Below the pieces are notes generated by a model. The model was not told the origin of the DNA and did not search any database. It saw only the letters and a program-made list of their open reading frames with translations. Below are positions 1-8,407 of a DNA stretch of 29,409 bases, piece by piece. The stretch is from Limnoraphis robusta CS-951. Its GTDB lineage: Bacteria; Cyanobacteriota; Cyanobacteriia; Cyanobacteriales; Microcoleaceae. Positions within the stretch are counted from its first letter, which is position 1, and every line of letters begins with the position of its first letter. Location of the stretch: the NCBI RefSeq assembly GCF_000972705.2, contig NZ_LATL02000057.1:1-29409 (forward strand), read 5' to 3'. Position numbers and translations under genes: made by a program.

Positions 1-77
1 ATAATTCATTGTACGTTTTTCAAAGTTTTGGTTAATTTGATCTTCAGTTTAAATAGTAAAAAAGGAGCAATTGAATT

Positions 78-1646
78 ATGAAGTGTATTAACTGTAATAC
101 TAACAATACATACCGAGAAAGAACGACCAGTGGATTGAGTCGCTGTAAGAAATGCCGTCATCAATTTGTGTTTGACTACCGGAGACATAGTAAATGTCCT
201 CAAAAATTAACCGATACCTTTTTCTTGAATGCTATAGATCGAATTTCTGCAAATAAAACGCTTTACTTTACAGCCAAACACTTTAAGTATTTTTTATCCA
301 GAAAATTAGCACAATCACCTTTTGTTGGCGGGATTCAACCTCAACCAACTGTCAAACATATCAAGGTATTTATGATAGAAGATGTCAACTCCTTTCTTGC
401 TCAAAAGAATGCGATTGGGGTTTATCTTGGGTTAAATCTTCTAGCTGAAGTCATCTTATGGACTGTTTTCAAAAAACTGACCTTGATTTCTATCTTTACC
501 AATTACTGGACAATAGGTAGTTTTTGGCTAGTATTTTTAATCAGCAACGCAATTATACTCCCCATATTTCATTCAGATTTCCTAAACACACCAAAAGAAC
601 ATCGATATCATCGCCAGCTTCGCAAGAAAAGAACAGTATTTTTTAGCAATTTAACCATTTTAACGATAGGAACTTTGATGATGCGTGGATATTTGTATTA
701 TCAAGATCCTATTTATAATCTGTTGTTAAGTTTTGAAGAAAAAAGTATTTTTCCTTGGATTATAATATCATTACTGGCAGCACCTTTATTGTTAGCTCGA
801 ACAATGCTAACCAATTTTTCAGTATACTTAGCGGATCTCAAAGAAGGTAAACGGGGTGAAGTTCGCACTACTCGTCAAATCAATAATTATGAAAATACTG
901 CTGTTCAAAACTATTTTGATATCTGGATACAAGAATGGGAAAGAATTAATGGTAAAATAGTTAAATTACTTCCTCCTCCCGAATACAAAATAGAAGTCAG
1001 TATTAACTCAGATGTTAGCACTTATAGCTTTGATCGATTAATTGTTTGTGAGAGTGCTGATATTGCTCAATTTTTAATTGCTAACAACTTTCACTTTGAA
1101 AAAAATTGTGCGATTCTCAGTATTGATGGCTATCCTCAAAATATTTTTAATACTGTGATGCAAATGCTACGCCGCAACCCGAATTTATGGGTTTATGCAG
1201 TGCATGATTGTACTCCTAAAGGAGTAAGTATCGTACATCAATTACGAACCAGCGATCAATGGTTTAGAGATAGTAATGTTACGATGATTGATATCGGAAT
1301 ATTACCTCGTCAAATTCTAGCAGTTAAAGGTAAAAGTATTTGGGTAAAAATGACCGAAAAATCAGCACAACAAGCTGAACAATTACCATTAGAAATTCAG
1401 CAAAGTTTAGGAGAAGATGAATTAAAATGGCTAACAGAGGTAAATTTTGTCGAGTTAGAATCTATTCATCCTCAAAAATTGATTCACATTCTCAGTCAAA
1501 GTCTGGCTAACCAAGCATTGAATTTTGATGCTCCGAGTTTAAGAGAAACAGATGATTCGATTTTAGAAGAAACAGATTATTCCCTTTCAGAAGAAACAGA
1601 TCGGAAAAACAACATCCGCTATCAATCCTCTGATACATTTGGTTAA
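78..1646 (+). CDS. Zinc-ribbon, membrane-anchored protein with a toprim-like C-terminal domain (unknown function)
   Basis: I do not recognise this as a named gene. The 522-residue protein opens with a treble-clef-like zinc ribbon (C3-x2-C6 and C23-x2-C26, with a basic CRHQF segment). About four hydrophobic stretches follow, near residues 113-131, 145-165, 188-207 and 225-245, and then a soluble C-terminal half. Around residues 318-415 there is a Rossmann-like pattern: a strand ending in Glu (LIVCES, E325) and, some 50 residues on, a strand ending AVHDCTPKG (D377), which recalls the Glu and Asp-x-Asp positions of Toprim/Spo11-TopoVI-A-like domains. The second Asp is Thr (T379), so catalysis is doubtful. 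The acidic tail repeats ETD. The start is backed by AAAGGAG at 61-67, ten bases before the ATG. It converges with the asparagine-synthetase homologue with only 5 bases between stops. The toprim reading is inference from pattern only. Confidence 0.8.
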   Translation: MKCINCNTNNTYRERTTSGLSRCKKCRHQFVFDYRRHSKCPQKLTDTFFLNAIDRISANKTLYFTAKHFKYFLSRKLAQSPFVGGIQPQPTVKHIKVFMIEDVNSFLAQKNAIGVYLGLNLLAEVILWTVFKKLTLISIFTNYWTIGSFWLVFLISNAIILPIFHSDFLNTPKEHRYHRQLRKKRTVFFSNLTILTIGTLMMRGYLYYQDPIYNLLLSFEEKSIFPWIIISLLAAPLLLARTMLTNFSVYLADLKEGKRGEVRTTRQINNYENTAVQNYFDIWIQEWERINGKIVKLLPPPEYKIEVSINSDVSTYSFDRLIVCESADIAQFLIANNFHFEKNCAILSIDGYPQNIFNTVMQMLRRNPNLWVYAVHDCTPKGVSIVHQLRTSDQWFRDSNVTMIDIGILPRQILAVKGKSIWVKMTEKSAQQAEQLPLEIQQSLGEDELKWLTEVNFVELESIHPQKLIHILSQSLANQALNFDAPSLRETDDSILEETDYSLSEETDRKNNIRYQSSDTFG

Positions 1647-1651
1647 GCCTA

Positions 1652-3379
1652 TTATTTTTTATGAACCTGTAACCACATCTCCAAACTTGCCAGTAACCAC
1701 AATTTAACCCCGTATCTTCCCCAAGTATCTCCTCGATAATTCAACCAATCCTTAATCATAGACTGATTCAAGTAAGGTGAAATTAGACTCTTTTTATTTA
1801 ACAGCAAACTTTTCGCTTCTTTTTGCCAATATTTCCGAAACCCTAGCTGTACAGGAACCATCATTCCACTTTTTGGACGATGAATAATTGCATCGGGTAA
1901 AAGATCTTTCACAGCTTGTTTTAAAACGGCTTTTTCTTCAACTCCTGAGAGTTTATATTCTGGGGGAATCTGCATACTCAAGTCTACAATACGCTGATCA
2001 AATAAAGGAGATCTCCCTTGTAAGTTTAAGGAGGAAGTTAAATTATTCACTTTGGTTAAAATTTGATCGGCTCCCTTAAACTTAATATTTAAAGCCATTA
2101 ATCGATTTAAGTAACTTACATTTGAGTTCAAATCTTCATAAAAAACTGAATTTTCTGCCTGAATAGCTGTATAAATTTCTGGTTTCAAGAGTTGTGGTAA
2201 ATCCTCCGAACATTTTTTAAAAGAACTTAAATAGGCTGTTAGAGAATCTTGTTTTGTGACAGAACCATATAAAGAATTAATCAACATCGGTTGATTTTTT
2301 GGCCCTCCAAAACAAGGATCTCCTCCCTCACCATTGAGGATAACCTGTACATCTTTTGAGGCTAATTGTCCTAATAATAAATTGGGAACGGTTAAAGGAT
2401 CGCCAATGGGATCATCTAGATAAAACATGGCTTCAGGAAGATATTCCCACATCTGAGAAAATGTGATTTCTAAAATGTGATGATTGGTTTGACAATGTTC
2501 GGCAACCATCGATGAAAATTCTAACTCATTGGGAGATTCTGAACCAAAATGAATCGAGTAAGTATGAACGGTTTGATTATGCAATTTTGCTGCTAAAGCC
2601 GTAATACAACTCGAATCTAAACCTCCTGATAAAAACACCCCAACAGCTTGATTTTGAGGTAAATAGTCTTGGACAACTTGATTAAGAAGAACACGCAAAG
2701 ATTCTCCATGCCAAGCTAGAGATTCATCGGAGGCGGTAATATCTTCTTGTAGTTGCCAATAACTATATTGATTCTCCGATGGAAATTGGATCGCTGTTGC
2801 TGGACGAACTTCTTGAATATCTTGCCAAAGGGTTCTTTTACCGGGAACAAATGCACAACATAAATAATCCCGCAAAGCCACTAAATCTAAGTCTGATGAA
2901 CGATAGGGAGAAAGAGTTTTTAATTGGGGAGAAATCCAACGAACTGAACCTGTATTTGTATAATAAAGAGTTCGAGAACCAACGCGATCGCGGATGATCC
3001 AGAGGGTTTGTTTTTGTCTATCCCAAACGACAAAGGCATACATTCCCACTAAAAAAGGCAAGCATTCCCATCCCCATTTTGTCCAGAGTTCAGCTACTAA
3101 TTGTTGATCATTTCCTAAAAATTTTTGTGCAGATACTCCTAATTTGTGGTATAATTCAGCTTGATTCGTTAACCAAAGATCCCCGACAATCACAAATTGT
3201 TCGCTAGAACTAATTGCCAAGAGTTCTGAATGGGGTAAAGAAATAACGGCAAACTGTTCATCTTGCCAAATGGCATCTGTTGACGGTGTATTTAATCTTC
3301 CCCATGCCACACACCAACTGGCAATGAATACATGAGGTAAAAGATGATTTTTGGTTTTTTTAAACGCTTTAAAGATCAT
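1652..3379 (-). CDS. Asparagine synthetase B-like ATP-dependent amide ligase without the glutaminase cysteine
   Basis: The domain order is that of asparagine synthetase B: an Ntn-type glutaminase fold at about residues 15-200, then an ATP-pyrophosphatase synthetase domain. The PPi loop SGGLDSS is at 251-257 and the second nucleotide-site segment GEGGDPCFGG is at 350-359. The C-terminal SPLFDQRIVDLS and RPKSGMMVP stretches match the family. The family's catalytic Cys immediately after Met is absent: the protein starts MIFKAF, and a TAA lies four codons upstream in frame, so no missed start can supply it. Glutamine hydrolysis is therefore not expected. Homologues lacking this Cys include ammonia-dependent ligases, beta-lactam synthetases and lasso-peptide cyclases. 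The present substrate is unknown, and I see no precursor peptide or partner protease next to it. The gene is divergent from the SMP-30 gene (59 bases apart) and has no clear Shine-Dalgarno sequence. Confidence 0.9.
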   Translation of the reverse strand: MIFKAFKKTKNHLLPHVFIASWCVAWGRLNTPSTDAIWQDEQFAVISLPHSELLAISSSEQFVIVGDLWLTNQAELYHKLGVSAQKFLGNDQQLVAELWTKWGWECLPFLVGMYAFVVWDRQKQTLWIIRDRVGSRTLYYTNTGSVRWISPQLKTLSPYRSSDLDLVALRDYLCCAFVPGKRTLWQDIQEVRPATAIQFPSENQYSYWQLQEDITASDESLAWHGESLRVLLNQVVQDYLPQNQAVGVFLSGGLDSSCITALAAKLHNQTVHTYSIHFGSESPNELEFSSMVAEHCQTNHHILEITFSQMWEYLPEAMFYLDDPIGDPLTVPNLLLGQLASKDVQVILNGEGGDPCFGGPKNQPMLINSLYGSVTKQDSLTAYLSSFKKCSEDLPQLLKPEIYTAIQAENSVFYEDLNSNVSYLNRLMALNIKFKGADQILTKVNNLTSSLNLQGRSPLFDQRIVDLSMQIPPEYKLSGVEEKAVLKQAVKDLLPDAIIHRPKSGMMVPVQLGFRKYWQKEAKSLLLNKKSLISPYLNQSMIKDWLNYRGDTWGRYGVKLWLLASLEMWLQVHKK

Positions 3380-3438
3380 TGTTAAGTTTTAATCGCTAAA
3401 CAGATTAAGATAGATAAAACAACACAAAAACAGCCAAA

Positions 3439-4323
3439 ATGAATTTAGTTCAGTCTTCGGTTCAAAATGTTTTGACTGCCCGTGCGCGTTTGGGAGAAGG
3501 CCCCGTCTGGGACGCGGATCAGCAAAAACTTTATTGGGTTGATATCTATAATTATCGGGTTCATCAGTTTGATCCGACAACGGGGAAGGATCGTTATTTT
3601 GATGTGGGGGATCTGGTCAGCGCTATTGCGATCGCTAAACCGGATCAATTATTATTAGCCCTACGCGATCGCTTGGCATTTCTCGACCTAAAAACCGAGA
3701 AGATTGAAACCCTAAAATCCGTCAAATTTTCCCATCCTGACACCCGTTTTAATGATGGCAAATGTGACCCCCAAGGACGATTTTGGATCGGTTCTATTAG
3801 CCAAGTCCCCGGAGAAGCCGCCCTGTATCGCTATGATCCTGATGGTTCCCTAAATCTGATGGAAACGGGGTTAACCAATTCTAACGGCTTGGGTTGGAGT
3901 CCAGACGGACAAACGTTTTACTTGACGGACTCTGCCAAACGGACTCTTTATGCTTACCCGTTTGACGGGAAAACCGGAACAATTAGCGATCGCCGCGTTT
4001 TTGTTAACCTGGAAGATGAAAACGTAGAACCCGATGGACTCACCATCGACACCGCAGGGAATATTTGGTCAGCTTTGTGGGATGGTTGGGCGGTGGTGTG
4101 TTTTAACCCCAATGGCGAGGAAATTTTGCGGGTTGAGATGCCTGTACAGCGTCCAACTTGCCCAACCTTTGGCGGCCCCCATTTAACCGATCTTTACATC
4201 ACCTCGGCCTCAGTAGGGCTAAATCAGAAAGAAATTCAACAAGGCTTCTACGCCGGGGATTTATTTTGTGTTTCAACGACTGTACACGGAATGCCCAGCT
4301 ATTCGTTTAAATCAGGAGTTTAG
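3439..4323 (+). CDS. SMP-30/gluconolactonase/LRE-family protein
   Basis: A 294-residue six-bladed beta-propeller of the SMP-30/gluconolactonase family, full length for the family. Members are metal-dependent lactonases that open sugar lactones such as gluconolactone. The expected metal ligands are visible: E20 in LGEGPVWD, N149 in TNSNGLGWSPDG, and D199 in EPDGLTID. N105/D106 in RFNDGKCD are the usual substrate-side residues. There is no signal peptide, so it is probably cytoplasmic. It is a single gene, divergent from the asparagine-synthetase homologue. The 279 bases after it hold no gene. Three HIP1 octamers lie inside it and its GC looks higher than in the AT-rich glycosyltransferase genes downstream. 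The true substrate cannot be told from sequence. Confidence 0.92.
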   Translation: MNLVQSSVQNVLTARARLGEGPVWDADQQKLYWVDIYNYRVHQFDPTTGKDRYFDVGDLVSAIAIAKPDQLLLALRDRLAFLDLKTEKIETLKSVKFSHPDTRFNDGKCDPQGRFWIGSISQVPGEAALYRYDPDGSLNLMETGLTNSNGLGWSPDGQTFYLTDSAKRTLYAYPFDGKTGTISDRRVFVNLEDENVEPDGLTIDTAGNIWSALWDGWAVVCFNPNGEEILRVEMPVQRPTCPTFGGPHLTDLYITSASVGLNQKEIQQGFYAGDLFCVSTTVHGMPSYSFKSGV

Positions 4324-4518
4324 TGATGGGATAATTACTGATGGACAGTCGGATTACTATCGCTGAGGATTTCCGGAACAGAATTTTTTGAGGAGTCAGA
4401 AAAACCATGCTCGACACAGAGACAAAAAGAGAGTTTGAAAACGGATATCTATTAAAAAAATGGGTTTTAAGAGAAATTAACCTATGCTTCCCAAAATTAT
4501 CTTATCTGTTTCCAAAAT

Positions 4519-4544
4519 CTTTGTGTCTTTGTGCCTTAGTGGTG
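4519..4544. repeat. CTTTGTGTCTTTGTG-type intergenic motif
   Basis: In the gene-free stretch 4324-4602 the string CTTTGTGTCTTTGTG is followed by CCTTAGTGGTG. Strings of this kind recur in intergenic DNA of many filamentous cyanobacteria, as far as I recall. Only one copy is seen in this window, so its repeat status cannot be shown here. The rest of the stretch shows no gene or clear terminator. Confidence 0.35.
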
Positions 4545-4602
4545 ATTTTTTGATATTAATATATGAACGTTCCAGACTCCCAGACCTTCCGGGTTCCCTA
4601 AA

Positions 4603-6216
4603 TTATCCACCTTCTTCTTCTTCTTCTTTCAGTCGTTTGAGTTCTTCTTTATCGATGTCGGGAAGTTTGTAAATGACACCGACAAAATACCAATAATAAA
4701 CGGCAACGGGATCAACATCAAGGGGATAATAATAAGTGTTGTAACTCATGATTAATACAAACACCCAAAACGAGGCACCAAAGCTGCGGATATTTTTCTC
4801 TTTGAGGGAACGATAGGTTTTAAAGGTCGTGACAGTGAGGGTCGTTACTAATCCTAAAAAGGCTATTGTTCCGATAGGCCCAATTTCATAAATCAGTTTA
4901 GGATAATAGGTTTCAACCAGCTTGGTGTTGCCAAAAATTCGGGTGGAATTTGTAGCCCGTCCTATGCCTTTTCCAAAAATTCCTTGTTGTCCGCCTGTAG
5001 TATGTTCAAACTGTTCAGCGATAAAAGCAGTTGGGGGGGAGGCATTCCAGCGAGAGACAAAACTATCGATCCGTTCTTGAATAATTTGCGGGTTAGCAAT
5101 GACAGCAATTCCTAAGACTAAACCGAGTCCTGCTGCAATGGGAAGAAAACGTTTTAAGTTGGTGACTTGACCTGTTAAAACGAGAAGAATTACTGTTACT
5201 AAAGGAACTAAAGCGAGGGCAATTCGTTGACCGGAAATTGCGGAGTTAACAAATACTAATGCCATCCCCCCTAAACCCACCATCCGCCACAAGGGAGAAG
5301 GATCGCTAAAGGCGGTTGCAAAGGTAAAAAAGGCGTTAGAAATGAGGAACCAAGCCCACTGCCAAGGGGCAACAAAAGTACCCGGTAAACGGATCATATT
5401 TTGTGAGGGACTAAACACTAATGAACCGCCGACTAAACATTTCGCCTCAAGGGTTGCTTTAAATAAATCATCCCCGCTTAAATGGTCTGTCCCTTTACAA
5501 CGCCCGGAAACCAAAAATTGATACTGCACGACACCTAAAACACAACAAATAATCGCTAAAACCAAGGTCATTCGGGTGAGAAAGAGTAAGTCTTTTTTGT
5601 CTTTTATTTGATAGTAAGCACAGGGAATTAAGGGTACATATCCTAGAAAAACTTTGAGTCCGAGAAGTCCCATTAAAATGGGTTTATCTCCAGGGGAGGG
5701 CGGATCAAGTTGTTGTAAACCGTTGACTAATAGGAGTGTAAGTAGACAAAACCCTAATAAAATGTAGAGAGGGGTTTTTATAGCTTTGTGAACGAGAAAG
5801 GGCTGGTGTTGACGTTTTAATTTTTGCGTCAGTGCATAAAGAGCGGGAAAATAAAAGCCGTCTTTTGCCAGTTGAAAGAGGGCATTTCCACCCCCGATCC
5901 AGTAGGTGATAGTTCCCGAAAACGGCATATAGATCAGGAATGCCCACAGTCCTTGCATGGGGTATTGATAGGACAGTGCTAAAACTAAGATACCGCCCCC
6001 GCCTGCGATCGCGAGTTTTTCATCTTTGACAAAAAACAAAGCAACGCCAACCAATACAGCTAAAACCCCAACGGAGGAAACTAAGGAAATTAGTTTTTTA
6101 ATCTCTTTGGCGGTTTTCTGTTTGCGAATTTTTAGTTCTTTTCTACTGATAGCGGGTTTAGCCCCGGCTTTTTTGTTCTTGTTTTTTTTACGTTTAGATT
6201 TCAGTTTGACAGCCAT
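4603..6216 (-). CDS. hpsL: HpsL-like hormogonium polysaccharide polymerase (O-antigen ligase/Wzy-type membrane protein)
   Basis: A 537-residue polytopic membrane protein. It begins with a very basic, lysine-rich cytoplasmic tail of about 40 residues, followed by roughly ten or more hydrophobic segments from residue 43 on. A large periplasmic loop with cysteines (around residues 230-260, SGRCKGTDHL) precedes the second half. This is the architecture of O-antigen ligase/Wzy-type polymerases, which join lipid-linked repeat units outside the membrane. The basic N-terminus and the segment LIYMPFSGTITYWIGGGNAL match my memory of HpsL, a conserved protein for hormogonium polysaccharide in motile filamentous cyanobacteria. 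I am moderately sure of HpsL and more sure of the polymerase-like family. It ends in an acidic run (KEEEEEGG). There is no Shine-Dalgarno sequence. No other hps gene is adjacent. Confidence 0.75.
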   Translation of the reverse strand: MAVKLKSKRKKNKNKKAGAKPAISRKELKIRKQKTAKEIKKLISLVSSVGVLAVLVGVALFFVKDEKLAIAGGGGILVLALSYQYPMQGLWAFLIYMPFSGTITYWIGGGNALFQLAKDGFYFPALYALTQKLKRQHQPFLVHKAIKTPLYILLGFCLLTLLLVNGLQQLDPPSPGDKPILMGLLGLKVFLGYVPLIPCAYYQIKDKKDLLFLTRMTLVLAIICCVLGVVQYQFLVSGRCKGTDHLSGDDLFKATLEAKCLVGGSLVFSPSQNMIRLPGTFVAPWQWAWFLISNAFFTFATAFSDPSPLWRMVGLGGMALVFVNSAISGQRIALALVPLVTVILLVLTGQVTNLKRFLPIAAGLGLVLGIAVIANPQIIQERIDSFVSRWNASPPTAFIAEQFEHTTGGQQGIFGKGIGRATNSTRIFGNTKLVETYYPKLIYEIGPIGTIAFLGLVTTLTVTTFKTYRSLKEKNIRSFGASFWVFVLIMSYNTYYYPLDVDPVAVYYWYFVGVIYKLPDIDKEELKRLKEEEEEGG

Positions 6217-6263
6217 AACTTTGCTGACCCTAGCCTATAAAAAAGAGGAATATAGCAGAAATC

Positions 6264-6284
6264 AGGAGACAGGAGACAGGAGAC
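6264..6284. repeat. Tandem repeat, three copies of AGGAGAC
   Basis: Three perfect head-to-tail copies of the 7-mer AGGAGAC, about 50 bases upstream of the start of the hpsL-like gene. A short array like this can change length by slippage. On the minus strand it reads GTCTCCT and sits just upstream of a possible TATATT box at 6249-6254. Confidence 0.7.
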
Positions 6285-6470
6285 AGAATTGAAACCTTTA
6301 TCAGAAAAGGATTTGACAGAAAAACCGTGTCCTAATCAACTCTTTCTCTGCTATAGTGCTGATATTAATTGAATTAAAATTTCAACCCAACTGATGCTTT
6401 AATGATTTTGAACGCGCAATCCCTGATGTTAAAATTTAGCCCTAAGCAGCCATTATAGCAACCGAGACAA

Positions 6471-6504
6471 AAAACCCCTAGTTCCTCAAAGAAACCGGGG
6501 TTTT
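6471..6504 (-). terminator. Rho-independent-type terminator of glmM
   Basis: The arms AAAACCCC (6471-6478) and GGGGTTTT (6497-6504) form a stem, with a partly paired interior (GTTCC/GAAAC). Read on the minus strand the stem is followed by a run of T (TTTTTTG). It lies 67 bases past the glmM stop. AAACCC/GGGTTT hairpins of this type are common in cyanobacterial intergenic DNA, and a related one lies at 14409-14442. Confidence 0.65.
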
Positions 6505-6570
6505 AGGAATGATGCGATCGCTTTCAATGACCTGATGAAAAAATATGAATTTTAAAGTAATGTGAGTGGG

Positions 6571-8043
6571 TTAGACAGCTAGATGTTGCTGAACGACGGA
6601 AACCAAGCGATCGGCCCAAAGATTAGCGAGTTCATTGCGGATGGCTTCAACCATGACGCGAATGACAGGTTCAGTCCCAGACGCCCGCACTAATATTCGT
6701 CCCTCGTGACCCATTGCGGCTTCGGCTTCTTGAATAGCATTGATCACGGGTTCACACTGTTCCCAGTTGCGACGACGGTTAACATCTTCGACCCGAATAT
6801 TTCGCAGCAGTTGGGGATAGGTTTGGAAACTTTGGTCTACCAATGTAGTCAGGGTGACTCCTGAACGCTTGACTAATGCGGCAATGTGCAGAGCGGTTAA
6901 TAAACCATCTCCGGTAACACCATAATGATGGCAGAGAATGTGACCGGATTGTTCACCGCCTAACATGGCGCCAGTACGTTTCATTTCAGCGTGAACGTGT
7001 TGATCGCCAACCGCAGTTCGAGTTAGCTGACCGCCTTGTTGTTTCCAAGCCCGTTCAAAGCCTAAGTTAGCCATGACGGTGGAAATAATCAAATTTTCGG
7101 GAAGTTGTCCGGCTTGGCTGAGTGTTTGGCCCCAGAAATAGAGAATGTAGTCCCCATCAACCGCTCGACCCTGACTATCAACGGCTAACACTCGGTCTGC
7201 ATCGCCATCAAAGGCAAAACCCATATCGGCTTTTGTTTCTAAAACGGCTTGTTGTAGGCGTCCGAGGTGGGTTGAACCGCAGTTAACGTTAATCTGATGA
7301 CCGTCGGGTTGGTCATGGAGACAAATCACTTCGGCCCCCATTTGGCGAAAAACTTTCGGTGCGAGATGAACGGCGGCACCCCAAGCCAAATCTAAAACAA
7401 TTCGCATTCCTTCTAGGTTTAAAGTCGGAAGCAGGGGACGATGTAAAGATTGGGCGTAGTCCTCGACCAATTCGCAGCGATGGTGGTGTTGTCCACAGTT
7501 GCCGAAACTGACGGGAAAATCGGCTTGTCCTCGCAGAGCGGCTTCTATTTGCTGTTGTAGGGCCTTGGAGAGTTTCGTGCCGTCTGAACCAAAAAATTTA
7601 ATTCCGTTGTCTTCTGGAGGGTTGTGACTGGCGGAAATCATCACGCCACCGACGGCTTCGTTGGTACTGGTGAGATAAGCAACGCCTGGAGTCGGACATA
7701 AGCCCAAATACCAAACCTCAAGTCCGGCAGCAGTTAGACCTGCGGATAAGGCCATTGCTAACATATTGCCGGAGTTTCTGGTATCCTGACCGAGAAGTAC
7801 CGGGCCTGAATTATGGGTTTGTTGGCGGAGAACTTGTCCTGCCCAGAAACCGACTTGTAAAGCCAGGGGAGCGCTGAGAAGTTCGCCGACTCGTCCTCGA
7901 ATCCCATCGGTGCCGAATAGGGGTGTAGACGGGAGTTCGGTGATACTTCCAAAAAAGCTAACGGGAGAATGTCTCATAGATTGTGTTGGGTTAACGGGCT
8001 GATGTCGTCCTCCATCTTGAGTTCGGGCGGATGCTGCGACCAT
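6571..8043 (-). CDS. glmM: Phosphoglucosamine mutase
   Basis: GlmM interconverts glucosamine-6-phosphate and glucosamine-1-phosphate, the step feeding UDP-GlcNAc for peptidoglycan and amino-sugar polymers, in the cytoplasm. All alpha-D-phosphohexomutase landmarks are present: FGTDGIRG (43-50), the phosphoserine loop ISASHNP with S139, the magnesium loop DGDADR (279-284), the sugar loop GGEQSGH (362-368) and the phosphate-binding [12 protein letters not shown] (453-464). At 490 residues it is longer than the usual ~450 because of a ~40-residue N-terminal extension rich in polar residues. The start is nevertheless supported by GAGGAGT (8052-8058), eight bases before the ATG. An internal ATG at residue 23 is a possible alternative. 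A hairpin terminator follows. Local GC is higher than in neighbouring glycan genes, as is usual for a core gene. Confidence 0.97.
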   Translation of the reverse strand: MVAASARTQDGGRHQPVNPTQSMRHSPVSFFGSITELPSTPLFGTDGIRGRVGELLSAPLALQVGFWAGQVLRQQTHNSGPVLLGQDTRNSGNMLAMALSAGLTAAGLEVWYLGLCPTPGVAYLTSTNEAVGGVMISASHNPPEDNGIKFFGSDGTKLSKALQQQIEAALRGQADFPVSFGNCGQHHHRCELVEDYAQSLHRPLLPTLNLEGMRIVLDLAWGAAVHLAPKVFRQMGAEVICLHDQPDGHQINVNCGSTHLGRLQQAVLETKADMGFAFDGDADRVLAVDSQGRAVDGDYILYFWGQTLSQAGQLPENLIISTVMANLGFERAWKQQGGQLTRTAVGDQHVHAEMKRTGAMLGGEQSGHILCHHYGVTGDGLLTALHIAALVKRSGVTLTTLVDQSFQTYPQLLRNIRVEDVNRRRNWEQCEPVINAIQEAEAAMGHEGRILVRASGTEPVIRVMVEAIRNELANLWADRLVSVVQQHLAV

Positions 8044-8407
8044 AAACGTTCACTCCTCAAGTTACTCACACATTCATTGTGGAGGATACCATGTCCGGAA
8101 GTGAGGTCAACACTAAATGGATTTTTTTAGGGGGGTAGGGTGAAGGTGTTGTGCAAGGATGGTGGATTGATCAAGCTTCTCTCTATTGTATCGGCAACTG
8201 CGTCAATTTATTCGGTTTGCTATCCAAGAGATAAAATAAAAATTGATCGTGAATGCTCGTCTGAGTGGGGGTTAACTTTTACCCAAATTTAATAGGGAGT
8301 CCGGCTCGATGCTGTTGTTTTTCAGGGTTGCAGTTCCGCATTGATTGAACTCAGTCTCAACCGTTATCGCTTCTGTTTAATGATCGTTTTTAATCCAGGT
8401 TAAAATA
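8044..8407. other. Divergent intergenic region glmM / GT-C gene
   Basis: No gene seen in 364 bases. It carries the Shine-Dalgarno sequence and probable promoter of glmM on one side and the leader of the glycan run on the other. No operator palindrome stands out. Confidence 0.6.
8083..8110 (-). promoter_or_regulatory. Candidate sigma-70-type promoter of glmM
   Basis: On the minus strand TTGACC (8105-8110) and TATCCT (8083-8088) are separated by 16 bases and point at glmM, about 40 bases upstream of its start. The match to consensus is fair, and there is no experimental support. Confidence 0.4.

Larger units (their letters stand above)
6217..6570. other. Gene-free stretch between hpsL-like gene and glmM
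   Basis: No convincing gene in 354 bases. It holds a 7-base tandem repeat near 6264, a TGCTATAGT extended -10-like box at 6349-6357 on the plus strand with no gene after it, and the glmM terminator hairpin at 6471-6504. A HIP1 octamer lies just beyond the hairpin. Confidence 0.6.

Noticed and set aside
26..203. Minus-strand open frames over the starts of real genes and other overlapping short frames
   Set aside because: They lie antisense or out of frame to well-supported genes and have no ribosome site or family likeness.
1652..3379. Lasso-peptide biosynthesis cluster around the asparagine-synthetase homologue
   Set aside because: No precursor peptide, leader peptidase or RRE protein is found on either side: the neighbours are a zinc-ribbon membrane protein and SMP-30.
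4484..4672. 62-codon plus-strand frame after the SMP-30 gene
   Set aside because: Its Ser-rich second half is only the antisense of the acidic Glu run ending the HpsL-like protein.
6471..6504. CRISPR-like or operator meaning of the AAAACCCC hairpin
   Set aside because: Single copy at this site, placed just after glmM with a T run, so a terminator explains it.
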